Shown one piece after another: positions 47,812-57,900 of a stretch of DNA of 64,000 bases; the stretch's first letter is position 1, and the number at the start of each line of letters is the position of its first letter. The position numbers and the translations under genes are program-made. The DNA comes from Streptosporangium album. Its GTDB lineage: Bacteria; Actinomycetota; Actinomycetes; Streptosporangiales; Streptosporangiaceae. The stretch spans positions 4,092,001 to 4,156,000 of the forward strand of contig NZ_JACHJU010000001.1 of NCBI RefSeq assembly GCF_014203795.1. The letters are read 5' to 3'. The notes under the pieces are model-generated. The model did no database searches and was not told the DNA's origin. It saw nothing but the letters and a program-made list of their open reading frames with translations.

Positions 47812-48812
47812 GAGGGCGGGCGGTGACGATCGCCGAGGTCGCCCGGCACGCGGGAGTGGCGGTGAGCACGGTGTCCTACGTGCTCAGCGGGAAACGCGCG
47901 ATCTCCGCCGACACCCGGCGCCGGGTGCTCGACAGCGTGCGCGTGCTCGGATACCACCCCAACGCCGGGGCCAGGGCGCTGGCCAGCAAGCGGGCCAACG
48001 TCATCGCGCTGGTGCTGCCGCTCCGGGCCGGGATGCACGTCCCGGTGCTGATGCAGTTCGCCACCTCGGTGGTCACCGCGGCCCGGCAGTACGACCACGA
48101 CGTGCTGCTGCTGACCGCCGACGAGGGAGCCGACGGGCTCCACAGGGCGGCGGCGAGCGCGCTGGTGGACGGCCTCGTGCTGATGGACGTGGAACTCGAC
48201 GACAGCAGGGTGCCGCTGCTGCGGGAGCTCGCCGAGCCGAGCGTGCTGATCGGGTTCCCCGCCGACACGGCCGGGCTGACCTGCGTGGACCTGGACTTCG
48301 GCCGCGCGGGCGCGCTCTGCGTGGAGCATCTGGCCGAACGCGGGCACCGGGAGATCGCCCTGCTCGGCGCCCCCGCCGTGGTCTACGGACGGGGGACCGG
48401 CTTCGCCCGTCGCACCCGGGAGGGGTTCACCCGGGCCGTGGCCGAGCACGGCCTGACCGGGGTGGCCCTGCCGTGTGAGGACACCTTCGACCAGGTGTCC
48501 GCCGCGCTGGGAGAGCTGCTGGAGACCCGGCCCGGCCTGTCCGGGCTGGTCGTCCACAACGAGGCCGCGGTCAACCACGTGCTCGGGGCGCTGCGCCAGT
48601 ACGGCAGGCGGGTGCCCGGCGAGGTCGCGGTGGTGGCGATCTGCCCCGACGACATCGCGGAACGGTCCAGTCCGGCACTCACCTCGGTGCTGATTCCGGC
48701 CGAGGAGGTCGCCCGGCAGGCGGTGCGGCTCCTGATGGACAAGCTCGCGGGCCGGGCCGTACCCGACGGCACGCTGCTGGAGCCCCGGCTGACCGCGCGC
48801 GGCAGTACCTGA
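47808..48812 (+). CDS. LacI family transcriptional regulator
   Basis: 334 residues from GTG 47808, which overlaps the GH3 stop (GTGA); GTG 47823 is also possible. N-terminal HTH and hinge: TIAEVARHAGVAVSTVSYVL, SGKRAISADTRRRVLDSVRV, LGYHPNAGARALASKR. Periplasmic-binding-like sugar domain: LVDGLVLMDVELDDSRVPLL, EHLAERGHREIALLGAP, and GEVAVVAICPDDIAERSSPALTSV (pieces). Translational coupling to GH3 and two palindromes upstream of GH3 indicate local autoregulated control by an oligosaccharide. Confidence 0.94.
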   Translation: MRGRAVTIAEVARHAGVAVSTVSYVLSGKRAISADTRRRVLDSVRVLGYHPNAGARALASKRANVIALVLPLRAGMHVPVLMQFATSVVTAARQYDHDVLLLTADEGADGLHRAAASALVDGLVLMDVELDDSRVPLLRELAEPSVLIGFPADTAGLTCVDLDFGRAGALCVEHLAERGHREIALLGAPAVVYGRGTGFARRTREGFTRAVAEHGLTGVALPCEDTFDQVSAALGELLETRPGLSGLVVHNEAAVNHVLGALRQYGRRVPGEVAVVAICPDDIAERSSPALTSVLIPAEEVARQAVRLLMDKLAGRAVPDGTLLEPRLTARGST

Positions 48813-48849
48813 GCGGGCCGCGCCGTACGTCGGCGGACGTGCCACTGGG

Positions 48850-49645
48850 CGATCTCGTGCAGGACGACCTCCTTGATGCCCGCCTCGTCGCCGAAGAAGA
48901 CCGAGGTGGTGTCCGGCACGATACGGCTGCCGCCGATCCTGATGGTGTTGCCCGCTCCCCAGCTGGGCATCGCGATGGACACGCCCGCCTCGTGGGCCTT
49001 CTGTCTGCGGAACAGGTTGCCCAGCTGAGCCTGGCCCTCGGCCGGTGCGACCACGAACCCGGTGGGCACCGGGGCGTTCGGTGGGCCGTTGCGCCGCCAG
49101 AAGGCCACGTCCGCGGTGGTGGCCTCGGCGACGGCCGGCGCGATGCGCCTGGCGAGGGCGGTGTCCTGCGACCTGGCCAGCACGACGCTGGAGCCGGCCT
49201 TCACCACGGTGACGTCGGGCCAGATGTCCTATGGGCCGGGGTAGTACACGGTCGTGGAGCCCTCGCCGCTCGTGATCGGCGGGGGTGCGCCACCCACCTT
49301 GGTGACGACCAGGGGCGCGCCGGCCGAGGCCTTCTCGATGGTCCAGCGGTACCACTCCGATACCGGCCGGAGGTCGATGTCGGCGAAGCGGTGCACGAAG
49401 GCGACGTCCTGGGTGAACGTCACACCGCGCCCGAAGCTGTCCTCGGTGCGACCCGTGCGGCGCAGCGTCTCGTAGGACATCTGGGTCAGCGGCACCTTGC
49501 GCAGGTTGGCGAACAGTCTCGCCTGGCCGCGGACCAGGGCGGCGTTCTTCTGGTCGAAGATCGAGGTGAACGCCTTGGCGTCACCTGACGGCAGCGCCTC
49601 GCTGTGTGCCTTGAGCAGCGCGGTGATCTCCTCGTCGGTGACCAC
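48850..49645 (-). pseudogene. Amber-interrupted, truncated putative metallopeptidase-like protein
   Basis: From GTG 49645 the frame reads VTDEEITALLKAHSEALPSG, AFTSIFDQKNAALVRGQARLF, then VYYPGP and TAG at 49227-49229. The same frame goes on DIWPDVTVVKAGSSVVLARS, FGDEAGIKEVVLHEIAQWHV, so a single TAC-to-TAG type change would explain the stop. The HEIAQWH segment resembles a zinc-peptidase helix and is where homology ends, at the lacI 3' junction. Upstream no signal peptide or start is seen in frame (TGA just before). 49646-49806 holds only a short tail in this frame (TTEPIVTHPARTPVVKEGAF then stop). Confidence 0.65.
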
Positions 49646-49806
49646 GACCGTATTGGGGTCGGCCGGTCCTGAATCGGTCGGCCCCGGGGCGGCCGATCAG
49701 CCAAGAGAGCATGCGGGGTCAGGGAAACGCTCCCTCCTTCACCACCGGCGTGCGGGCCGGGTGGGTGACGATCGGCTCGGTCGTCCACACCGTGTCGCGA
49801 CATGAC

Positions 49807-49840
49807 GACGGGCGCGCCTCCCGGAGGAGACGCGCCCGTC
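49807..49840 (-). terminator. Terminator of TPM-like gene
   Basis: Perfect GACGGGCGCG / CGCGCCCGTC stem, 14-base loop, just past the stop of the minus-strand gene. Confidence 0.75.
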
Positions 49841-49856
49841 CGGCTGTCAGGGGCGA

Positions 49857-51218
49857 CTACCAGTCGCCGCCGCCGAAGTCACCGCCGCCGAAGTCGCCTC
49901 CACCGCCGAAGTCACCCCAGCCACCGCCGCCGAAGTCGCCACCGCCGCCGAAGTCGCCTCCGCCGTCGGCCGCCGCGCCGTCGGCATAGCCGGCGCCGTA
50001 GCCGCCCATGCCCCAGCCGCCGCCCATCATGCTGCCGAGCATCGTGCCGACGAGCATGCCGGTCATGACATCGCCGAAACCGCCGTAGTAGCCGTAGGCG
50101 TAAGGCTGGTAGGCCGGGCCCGCGTCGTAGTAGGGGCGGCGCTGGCCGTTGACCATGACCTCACGCGTCTGCGGCTCGAAGCCGCGCTCGATGGCCTCGG
50201 CGTCGGCCGCACAGGCCGGCACGTCGCGCACCGCGCCACCGGGCGGGGCCCAGCGGACGTCACGGACCGAGGGGCCGTGCTGCGGGTTGAAGAAGCAGGG
50301 CGAGCGCCGCTCGGGGAGCGGCTGGTGGTTGACGCGCGCCTTCACACAGGCGAGGGCGTAGCGGCCCTCCTCCAGCGCCGTGGTCACGCCGCGCAGCTCG
50401 TCGGGGCGCTTGACCGCCACCAGTTCCACCTTGGCCCGCTCGTAGGAGTCGAGGGCGCGCTGCCAGTCCTGCTGGTGGTCGGCGCCGTCACCGAGCAGCT
50501 TGACGTCGGTGTCGAGGTCGGTGATCTCCTCACCGAACTTGGTGACGTCCTCGTCCACGGTCTGCTTGACCGCGGCCAGTTCGGCGGCCTCACGGGCCTC
50601 GCGCTGCTGCTTCTTCTTGCGGGAGTAGAAGAAGATGCCCGCCCCGCCGGCCAAGGCCAGCACCAGGATGCCGATCAGCACGCCGCCACCTCCACCTGAG
50701 GAACCGGAACCGGAACTGGAACTGGAACCGACACCCGCGCCGATGGCCGCGTCGTCCGCCAGCTTGACGAAGTTGACCACGTTGTCCGTCGGGTTGGTGG
50801 TCGTCTTGGCACGGCCCAGCAACTCGTCGACGTCGACGCCCTTGATGTTGGAGACGCCGAACGGGGTCTTGCCGCTCATCAGCAGCACGGTGGACTTGCC
50901 GCCGATGTCCTTGCGGATCGAGGTCAGCAGGGTTCTCGCCTGCGACTTGCTGGTCACCGCGCCCTCGGGCAGCAGCCCCACGTAGACCGAGGAGGTCTTC
51001 TCGGCGGCGCCGCGCATGGCGTCGGCGGCGTCGGCGGGGATCCCCGAGGCGGGGTCGGCGTAGAAGTGATCGCCGTCCTTCAGGCCCGCGGAGATCGTGC
51101 CGGGGTCGGGCGCCGCGGCACTGGCCGCCGGCGCGATCATGAAGATGGCCAGCAGCCCGGCGAGCAGCGCGACGATCGCGGCACCGAGACGACCTGGCGC
51201 GGATTTTGTGGTGATCAC
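49857..51218 (-). CDS. TPM-like secreted membrane protein with Gly/Asp-Phe repeat tail
   Basis: 453 residues. Signal peptide (LGAAIVALLAGLLAIFMIAPAASA); extracytoplasmic domain of about 130 residues (GLKDGDHFYADPASGI, SSVYVGLLPEGAVT, TLLTSIRKDIGGKSTVLLMS) of TPM-like character; Ser/Gly linker; membrane helix (GVLIGILVLALAGGAGIFFYS); basic KKKQQR, then a coiled-coil region (AREAAELAAVKQTVDEDVTKFG) and a Cys-containing domain (PCFFNPQHGPSVRDVRWAPP). The end is Gly/Tyr/Met-rich and closes with repeats of GDFGGG. Function unknown; similar tails occur in TPM/YgcG proteins. Confidence 0.8.
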   Translation of the reverse strand: MITTKSAPGRLGAAIVALLAGLLAIFMIAPAASAAAPDPGTISAGLKDGDHFYADPASGIPADAADAMRGAAEKTSSVYVGLLPEGAVTSKSQARTLLTSIRKDIGGKSTVLLMSGKTPFGVSNIKGVDVDELLGRAKTTTNPTDNVVNFVKLADDAAIGAGVGSSSSSGSGSSGGGGGVLIGILVLALAGGAGIFFYSRKKKQQREAREAAELAAVKQTVDEDVTKFGEEITDLDTDVKLLGDGADHQQDWQRALDSYERAKVELVAVKRPDELRGVTTALEEGRYALACVKARVNHQPLPERRSPCFFNPQHGPSVRDVRWAPPGGAVRDVPACAADAEAIERGFEPQTREVMVNGQRRPYYDAGPAYQPYAYGYYGGFGDVMTGMLVGTMLGSMMGGGWGMGGYGAGYADGAAADGGGDFGGGGDFGGGGWGDFGGGGDFGGGDFGGGDW

Positions 51219-51572
51219 GGCAGAAAGCCTCCTTCGTCCTGAAGGACGAATGAGTGGACGTCAGAGTTCCCTACCATCCGACCGTATCCCCTCCGGGGCG
51301 GTACGGTGCGGAAAGATCGCCGTCATGTCCGTCGCGCTGGGCCTGTACGCCCGTTATACGGAAGGTCGACTCTCCTTCCCCACGCTGGGCGCAACGTCGG
51401 TGGATCTTCCGAATGTACCGACCACAGGTTGAGTACGCGCGGCCGAGAACCCGAGGTCGCTGGGGTGGCCTTTCCCGCCCTCGGCGTCCCGGGCCAGTGG
51501 GGGCCTGCGCTTCCAACGAGAAACGCGGCACTGGGTCGCGTCCCGCCGTGAGCAGGGCATGGGGGGCGGGGC
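51219..51572. other. Intergenic region, no gene seen
   Basis: 354 bases between the start of the TPM-like gene and the stop of the methyltransferase gene. It holds the promoter and GAAGGA-type leader of the former (51219-51250). Open frames here have no recognisable product. Confidence 0.6.
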
Positions 51573-52382
51573 TCAGCGCAGGAGGCCGACCCCGCTGTAC
51601 CCGTCGATGCCGCCGAGCCTGGGCGGCATCGGCCCGTCCGTCTCCGGACGCCAGTCCTCGGTGGACACCAGGCCGGGCTCCACGAGCTCGAACCCGTCGA
51701 AGAAGCGCAGGATCTGCGCGTGTGAGCGGGGTGTCGCCGACCCCGCGGAGGTCTTCTTGTAGACCTCGCGGCCCTGCCGGACCTTCTCCTCGTCGAGGTC
51801 GCCGAAGGAGAGGTGGCTGATCACCACGGCGCTGCCGGGAGCGAGCCGGCCGCGCAGCGTCGCGACGATCCGCTCCGCGACGTCGTCCTCGGGGACGAAG
51901 TGCAGGACGGCCAGCAGGAGCAGGCCCACCGGCTGGTCGAAGTCGATGTGCTCGTTGATCCGCGGGTCGCCGAGGATGGCCTCGGGGTCCCTCAGGTCGC
52001 CGTCCAGCACGATGGTCTGATTGTTGTCCGCCAGCAGGGCGCGCCCGTGGGCGAGCACGATGGGGTCGTTGTCGACGTAGACGACGCGGGACTCGGGTGC
52101 CGTGCGCAGCGCCACCTGGTGCACGTTCTCCTGCGTGGGCAGGCCGGCCCCGATGTCGAGGAACTGGCGGACTCCCGTCTTGGCGAGGAGCCTCACGGCC
52201 CGGCTGAGGAAGCGCCGGTTGGCCTGGACCCCTTCCCGGACGTTGGGCGTGAGCTCGATGAGCTTCTCGGCCGCCGCCCGGTCGGAGGCGAAGTTGTCCT
52301 TGCCGCCGAGAAGGTAGTCGTAGATCCGGGCGACGCTTGGAATCGTCGGGTCAATCCCCAGCGGCACTTGCTTCATGTTCAT
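51573..52382 (-). CDS. SAM-dependent methyltransferase, DUF574 type
   Basis: 269 residues from ATG 52382 (ATG 52376 also possible). Starts with the family signature GIDPTIPSVARIYDYLLGGKDNFASDR (in pieces), then VRQFLDIGAGLPTQENVHQVA with the SAM-binding glycine motif, VVYVDNDPIVLAHGRALLA, and LLLLAVLHFVPEDD. This family is expanded in actinomycetes; substrates are unknown. Single gene, minus strand. Confidence 0.9.
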   Translation of the reverse strand: MNMKQVPLGIDPTIPSVARIYDYLLGGKDNFASDRAAAEKLIELTPNVREGVQANRRFLSRAVRLLAKTGVRQFLDIGAGLPTQENVHQVALRTAPESRVVYVDNDPIVLAHGRALLADNNQTIVLDGDLRDPEAILGDPRINEHIDFDQPVGLLLLAVLHFVPEDDVAERIVATLRGRLAPGSAVVISHLSFGDLDEEKVRQGREVYKKTSAGSATPRSHAQILRFFDGFELVEPGLVSTEDWRPETDGPMPPRLGGIDGYSGVGLLR

Positions 52383-52478
52383 CCCGCTCTCAACGCACCG
52401 TTTGTTGATCGTAAAGTAACGGATGGGGCGGGACGCTGTCATAAATCATGAATGCGGCTGACGCCGATGCCGGGCGGT

Positions 52479-52516
52479 CCAGGGGGGCCGCCCCCGTGAG
52501 AAGGGGGCGGCCCTGG
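52479..52516 (-). terminator. Terminator of carboxylase gene
   Basis: CCAGGG..CCGCCCCC pairs with GGGGGCGGCCCTGG with a GG bulge; loop of 7 bases, immediately after the carboxylase stop on the minus strand. Confidence 0.7.
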
Positions 52517-52528
52517 TGCGTGGAACGG

Positions 52529-54292
52529 TCAGGTGTCCTTGATGTCGCAGATGACGGCGCCGGCGGTGACGCTCTGACCGGTGGCGGCGCTCAGACCGGT
52601 GACGGTACCGGTCTTGTGCGCGGTCAGCGGCTGTTCCATCTTCATCGCTTCCAGCACCACGATGACATCGCCGGTGGTGACGCTGTCGCCGTCGGTGGCC
52701 ACCACCTTGACGATGGTGCCCTGCATCGGGCTGATGAGGCTGTCGCCGCCCGCGGCGGTCGTGGCGCCCGTGCCGCGGCCGGTCCGCCGCGGCGCCCTGG
52801 CCCCGGTGCCGGTGCCGGGTGCGGGGGTGCCGAATCCGGCGGGAAGGACCACTTCCAGGCGTTTGCCGCCGACCTCGACGGTGACGCTCTCGCGTCCGGC
52901 CGGCTGTCCGGGGGCGGCGATCGGTGCGGTGTGGGGTGGGATCTGGTTGTCGAAGTCGGTCTCGATCCAGCGGGTGTGCACCCGGAAGGGGTCGTCGGTG
53001 AAGTCGGGGTCGTTGACCACGGCCTGGTGGAAGGGCAAGACGGTGGGCATGCCCTCGATGGTGAACTCGGCCAGGGCCCGCCGGGAGCGTTGCAGGGCTT
53101 CTTGGCGGGTGCGGCCGGTGACGATGAGTTTGGCGATCAGGGAGTCGAAGGCGCCCGGGACGGTCATGCCGGCCTCGTAGCCGGCGTCCAGGCGCACGCC
53201 GGGGCCGGCGGGGGCGCGGAGCGCGGTGATGGTGCCGGGGGCGGGCAGGAAGGCGCGGCCGGCGTCTTCGGCGTTGATGCGGAACTCGATGGAGTGGCCG
53301 CGGGGGGCGGGGTCGTCGTAGCCCAGGGGTTCGCCGTCGGCGATGCGGAACATCTCGCGGACCAGGTCCAGGCCGGCGACTTCCTCGGTGACGGGGTGTT
53401 CGACCTGCAGGCGGGTGTTGACCTCCAGGAAGGAGATCGTGCCGTCTTGGCCGATGAGGAATTCGCAGGTGCCGGCGCCGTGGTAGCCGGCTTGGCGCAG
53501 GATCGCTTTGGAGCTGGTGGTCAGCAGCGCGTGTTGTTCGGGGCTCAGGAAGGGGGCGGGGGCTTCTTCGACGAGTTTTTGGTGGCGGCGTTGCAGGGAG
53601 CAGTCGCGGGTGGAGACCACCACGACGTTTCCGTGGGTGTCGGCCAGGCACTGGGTTTCCACGTGGCGGGGGCGGTCGAGGTAGCGTTCGACGAAGCATT
53701 CGCCGCGGCCGAAGGCGGTGATGGCCTCGCGGACGGCTGAGTCGTAGAGGTCGGGGATCTCGGCCAGGGTGCGGGCGACTTTGAGGCCGCGTCCGCCGCC
53801 GCCGTAGGCGGCTTTGATCGCGATGGGCAGGCCGTGTTGCCGGGCGAAGGCGGTGACTTCCTCGGGGCCGGAGACGGGGTCGGTGGTGCCGGCGACGAGG
53901 GGGGCGCCTACGGCGTGGGCGATGTGGCGGGCGGCGACTTTGTCGCCGAGGGCGGTGATCGCGGCTGGGGGTGGGCCGATCCAGGTCAGGCCGGCGTCGA
54001 GGACGGCTTGGGCGAAGGTGGCGTTCTCGGCGAGGAAGCCGTAGCCGGGGTGGACGGCGTCGGCGCCGCTGGTGCGGGCGATGCGCAGTAGTTTGGTGAT
54101 GTCGAGGTAGGTGTCGGCGGGGGTGGTGCCGCCGAGGGCGTGGGCCTCGTCGGCCACGCGGACGTGCAGGGCGTCGAGGTCCTGGTCGGCGTAGACGGCG
54201 ACGCCGGTCAGGCCGGCGTCCTTGCATGCGCGGGCGATCCGCACGGCGATCTCACCACGGTTGGCGATCAGGACCTTCTGCACCGACGTCAT
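52529..54292 (-). CDS. Acyl-CoA carboxylase alpha subunit (biotin carboxylase + BCCP)
   Basis: 587 residues from ATG 54292. Biotin carboxylase: [37 protein letters not shown]-grasp loop [45 protein letters not shown]-terminal biotinyl domain with the biotin lysine in [12 protein letters not shown] Gly/Thr/Arg-rich linker (about 485-510) joins them. Carboxylates biotin for an acetyl- or propionyl-CoA carboxylase; the beta subunit is not in this window. ATG 54307 is an in-frame alternative. Confidence 0.95.
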   Translation of the reverse strand: MTSVQKVLIANRGEIAVRIARACKDAGLTGVAVYADQDLDALHVRVADEAHALGGTTPADTYLDITKLLRIARTSGADAVHPGYGFLAENATFAQAVLDAGLTWIGPPPAAITALGDKVAARHIAHAVGAPLVAGTTDPVSGPEEVTAFARQHGLPIAIKAAYGGGGRGLKVARTLAEIPDLYDSAVREAITAFGRGECFVERYLDRPRHVETQCLADTHGNVVVVSTRDCSLQRRHQKLVEEAPAPFLSPEQHALLTTSSKAILRQAGYHGAGTCEFLIGQDGTISFLEVNTRLQVEHPVTEEVAGLDLVREMFRIADGEPLGYDDPAPRGHSIEFRINAEDAGRAFLPAPGTITALRAPAGPGVRLDAGYEAGMTVPGAFDSLIAKLIVTGRTRQEALQRSRRALAEFTIEGMPTVLPFHQAVVNDPDFTDDPFRVHTRWIETDFDNQIPPHTAPIAAPGQPAGRESVTVEVGGKRLEVVLPAGFGTPAPGTGTGARAPRRTGRGTGATTAAGGDSLISPMQGTIVKVVATDGDSVTTGDVIVVLEAMKMEQPLTAHKTGTVTGLSAATGQSVTAGAVICDIKDT

Positions 54293-54619
54293 TCCCTTCC
54301 TTGACATCTGCGAATGGGGGCCTGCGGGCCTCCAAGGGAGTGTAAGCGCCTTCTGATCGCGAGGCCCCGTCGGGGCCACCGGCCGAGCGCGCCCCGCCGG
54401 ATCCCCTCTTCCCGGCGGACTTCACTTGTCACCGCAATCTCATACATCGCCCTTAACTCGTTACATCACGAAAAATCAATAAGAAAAGGAACGTTACCTC
54501 CTTCACGTGTCCGGGAAGGTCCATATCCGCTCGGCATAATCCCGGTATCACTGTGATCCACTCGCCTATCGTGATTTCGTTTGGCGAGCCCCCCGACACC
54601 GATCCCGAAGGAGACTGGC
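54293..54619. other. Divergent promoter region
   Basis: 327 bases between the carboxylase and WXG100 genes. The stretch 54425-54500 is AT-rich for this genome (AAAAATCAATAAGAAAAGG) and is the likely promoter area. No gene seen. Confidence 0.6.
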
Positions 54620-54892
54620 ATGAGCCAGAACTTGCTCGGCGGCAATCCCGCGGAAATGCAGCAGATGGCCACCCAGTTCACCCAGCAGGCCGACCAGGTG
54701 CGGGCCACGATGGCCGCCCTGGACCGGGAGGCGGCCAAAGTCGGCACCGCCTGGACCGGCCCCGGCGCCCAGCGTTTCACCGAGGCCTGGCAGAACTATC
54801 GCGCGGCCTTCCAGCGGATGTCCGAAGAGCTCGCCGAGGCCTCCCGGGTCATCAACACCTACCGCGGCAACATCGAGTCCGCCACGCGTTAG
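54620..54892 (+). CDS. WXG100 family (Esx-like) secreted protein
   Basis: 90 residues from ATG 54620 with GAAGGAGA upstream. Helical hairpin: MQQMATQFTQQADQVRATMA, the turn AWTGPGAQRFTEAWQNY with WxG, then SEELAEASRVINTYRGN. Such proteins are exported as dimers by type VII (ESX) systems, for which the last helix often carries the signal. The convergent FtsK/EccC-type ATPase 46 bases away is the obvious partner. Confidence 0.93.
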   Translation: MSQNLLGGNPAEMQQMATQFTQQADQVRATMAALDREAAKVGTAWTGPGAQRFTEAWQNYRAAFQRMSEELAEASRVINTYRGNIESATR

Positions 54893-54902
54893 CGGCACCC
54901 CG

Positions 54903-54936
54903 CAGACGCCCCGGCCCACCTGGTCCGGGGCGTCTG
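54903..54936. terminator. Bidirectional terminator
   Basis: Perfect 12-bp stem CAGACGCCCCGG / CCGGGGCGTCTG, 10-base loop, shared by the convergent WXG100 and FtsK/EccC genes; the latter stop codon is only one base from the stem. Confidence 0.85.
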
Positions 54937-54937
54937 T

Positions 54938-57900
54938 TCATGTGAGGGCCGTCTGGACGGGGGTCACCGACCCCAGGGTGACCAGCAGACCGCGGCCGGG
55001 TGGGCCGCCGACCGCGCCGCGGGGGAGCCGGATCGTGAAGAGGTCGCCGTCGGCGGGGCTCTGCGCCGCCAGCAGCAGACCCGTGCGGGCCTTGCGGGCC
55101 TCGGCGGCGAAGCCGCGGTAGGCGGTCGTCAGGTCGCCGGTGGCGCCCCCGATGATCAGGCCGTGCTCGCCGTCGCGGCCGGTCCGGAGCACCTGCTCCA
55201 GGGCGGCGCCGAGAGGACTGTCAGCGGAGATCAACTCGGCGTCGTCGACGATCACCACATAGCGCTCCTGCCCCGCCAGGGCTCCGGTCAGATCGCCGTC
55301 CGCGTCGAGCACGGCCAGCACCCCCGGGGTGTCCGCCATCGCGCGCAGCGGGCTGCGCCGGGGCGTGACCAGGACCACCGGCGTGCCCCGGGCCAGCAGG
55401 GAGTGGGCGGCGGTCAGCAGGGCCGAGGAGCGGCCGGACCTGGGCGGGCCGGCCACGACCGCACCGGGCCCGTGGGCGAGCAGGTCGACGCCGAGCGGGG
55501 CCAGCGAGTCGCCTCCGGCGCCGAGCAGCGCCCACAGGGGCGAGGGGGGCGTGAAGGAGGGGGACAGCTCCAGCGCCTGCGCCGCGGTGATCCGCATCGG
55601 CAGCGCGTCCACCCGCAGGGGCGGCTCGGAGTCCCAGACCCAGCCGCCGGGCCCCGCCGCACCCACGTCCCCGGGGAAACGGGCCGGCACCGCACGGGTC
55701 AGCGCCTGGAGCGCACCGACCTGGGCCGGGCCGGAGGGGTCGTCGCAGAGCAGGGAGATCTGGCTCTCGACGATGCCGTGCTCGCCGGTCGCCAGGGCGC
55801 GGCCGGGGGCGAGCGTGGCGGGCAGGTCCTTGACGGGCAGCCCTGCCAGACCGTAGTCGGCGGGGTCGGCCAGCCGCATGATCAACCGGTCGTCGAAGAC
55901 CGTGGAGATCTGCCCGATCAGAGCCGACCGGTCGCCCGTCACCACGGCGCGCAGCCCGACCGCCGGACCCTCCCGGAGCAGCTGCATCAACGACTCGATC
56001 AGCCGCCCGTAGTCGTAGCCCTCGAACGCGGCGACGAACCCCTCCCACCGGTCGAGCATCAGCACCAGCCAGGGCAGCCGCAGCCCTCCGGGGACGGCGC
56101 GCAGCTCGGCCAGCGAGGCGTATCCGGCCTCTGCGAGCAGTTGCTGGCGCCGCCCGATCTCGGTGCGCAGGCGGGTCAGCAGCCGCTCCACCCGGTCGAG
56201 CTGGTCGCGGGTCACCACCGCCCCGCAGTGCGGCAGCGCCATCAGCGGCAGCAGCGCCCCCGAGCCGCAGTCGATCGCGTGCACGTGCACGTCCCCGGGG
56301 GACGCTCCCGCCGCGATCGCCCCCGCCAGCGTGCGCAGCGCGGTGGACCGTCCGCTCCGTGAGGCGCCCGCGAGCAGCAGGTGCCCGCCGTGCGCGATGT
56401 CCAGCGCCAGCGCCCGCCGGTCCTGCGCCCAGGGCAGGTCCGTCACCCCGAACACCAGTGGCGGCACCTCCTCGGCCCCGGCCCGGTACGGCGGCGCGCC
56501 ACCGGGCACGCCGGTGAGTCCGGGAGCGACCACGAGGTCGCCCAGCGGCGCGAGCCAGGGGCTGGGCTGTTCCGGCACCCCGGCGATGCGGGCGGCGTCG
56601 ACCAGGGCGTCGGCGAGGATGGACAGGTCGGTGACGTGTGCCCCCTCGGCGGCCGCCTCGGGCGCGAGCGGCGGCTGCCCCAGGGCCCGCCAGCCGACCT
56701 CCGTCACCCGTGCCCTGACGCTGGTGAGGCTCCCCGGGCTCCGTCCGCCGATCCGGGCCGTCTGCACGGCCGCCGCCGCACCCGCGCCCGACTTCACATA
56801 GCACCGGCCGGGAGCGGACTTGGGGATGTGCGAGGCCTCCGGACGGCCGATGACGTCGGTGGATTCGGCCGCCTCCGTCACCCGCAGCGCGATCCGCAGC
56901 GAGGTGTTCGCCTGGATGTCGGCGGTGACCACGCCGCCGGGCCGCTGGGTGGCCAGGATGAGGTGGATGCCGAGCGAGCGGCCCCGCCTGGCGATGTCCA
57001 CCAGCCCGGTCATGAAGTCGGGCAGCTCGCTGACCATGGCCGCGAACTCGTCGATGACCAACACCAGCCGGGGCAGCGCCGCGGGCGGCTCGGCGCGCCC
57101 CCGCAGGGGTCTGGCCGGTGCCCTGCCGCCGGCGACGAGGAGGTCGCGGGAGGCGCGGGCCGTCTGCGCGTCACGGAGCTCGTGGTAGTCCTCGATGTCC
57201 TTCGCCCCGGCGGCCAGCAGCAGCCGTTCCCGGCGGCGGATCTCGGCGGCCAGGGAGGCCAGAGCCCGCTGCGTCAGGTGGCCGTCCAGGTCGCTGACCA
57301 TGCCGACCGTGTGCGGGAGCCGTACGCACTCCTTGAAGGCGGCCCCGCCCTTGTAGTCGATCAGCACGAACGTCATCTCGTCCGGCCGGTTGGCCACGGC
57401 GAGCGAGCAGATCAGGGTCTGCAGCAGCTCCGACTTGCCCGCGCCCGTGGTGCCCGCGATGAGCGCGTGCGGGCCGTCCACGCGCAGGTCGACGGAGAAG
57501 GGGCCGTCGGGGCCGACCCCGATCACGGCCTTGGTGGTGCGGCCCCAGCGCCCGGCCAGGGCCGCACCCGAAACCGAGGGCAGCTCCAGCAACTCCAGCA
57601 GCCGTGCGGAGGAGGGCAGGGCGAGGCTCGCGTCGTCCCTGCTCACGTCGCGGATCGGGGCCAGGGAGCGGGCGAGCCGGTCGCACCAGGTGGCCGAGAC
57701 CTGGTCGGCGAGGATCTCGCCGAGGTCGTCCAGGCCGCCGCCGCGCAGCCGCAGGCGGCCGTCGCCGGTCACGTCGGCGACGGTGGCGCACTCCTCGGGC
57801 AGCAGCCGCTGGTCGTCGTCGATGGCCAGGGTGTAGACGCCGGCCCGGGGGCCCTGGCGGAGCACCTGCGGCATGCCGGGCAGCGCGCGCAGGACCTGGG

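Noticed and set aside
45024-48812. One 1262-residue GH3-LacI fusion protein
   Set aside because: About 160 residues between the two parts are out-of-frame translation of the CBM6-like domain; the true C-terminus continues in the next frame after the C run.
49860-49975. Short tandem repeats resembling a CRISPR or VNTR array
   Set aside because: They are codons for GDFGGG repeats at the end of the TPM-like protein.
51271-51551. Small genes in the 51.2-51.6 kb gap
   Set aside because: Several overlapping frames, none with ribosome site, family resemblance or sensible composition.
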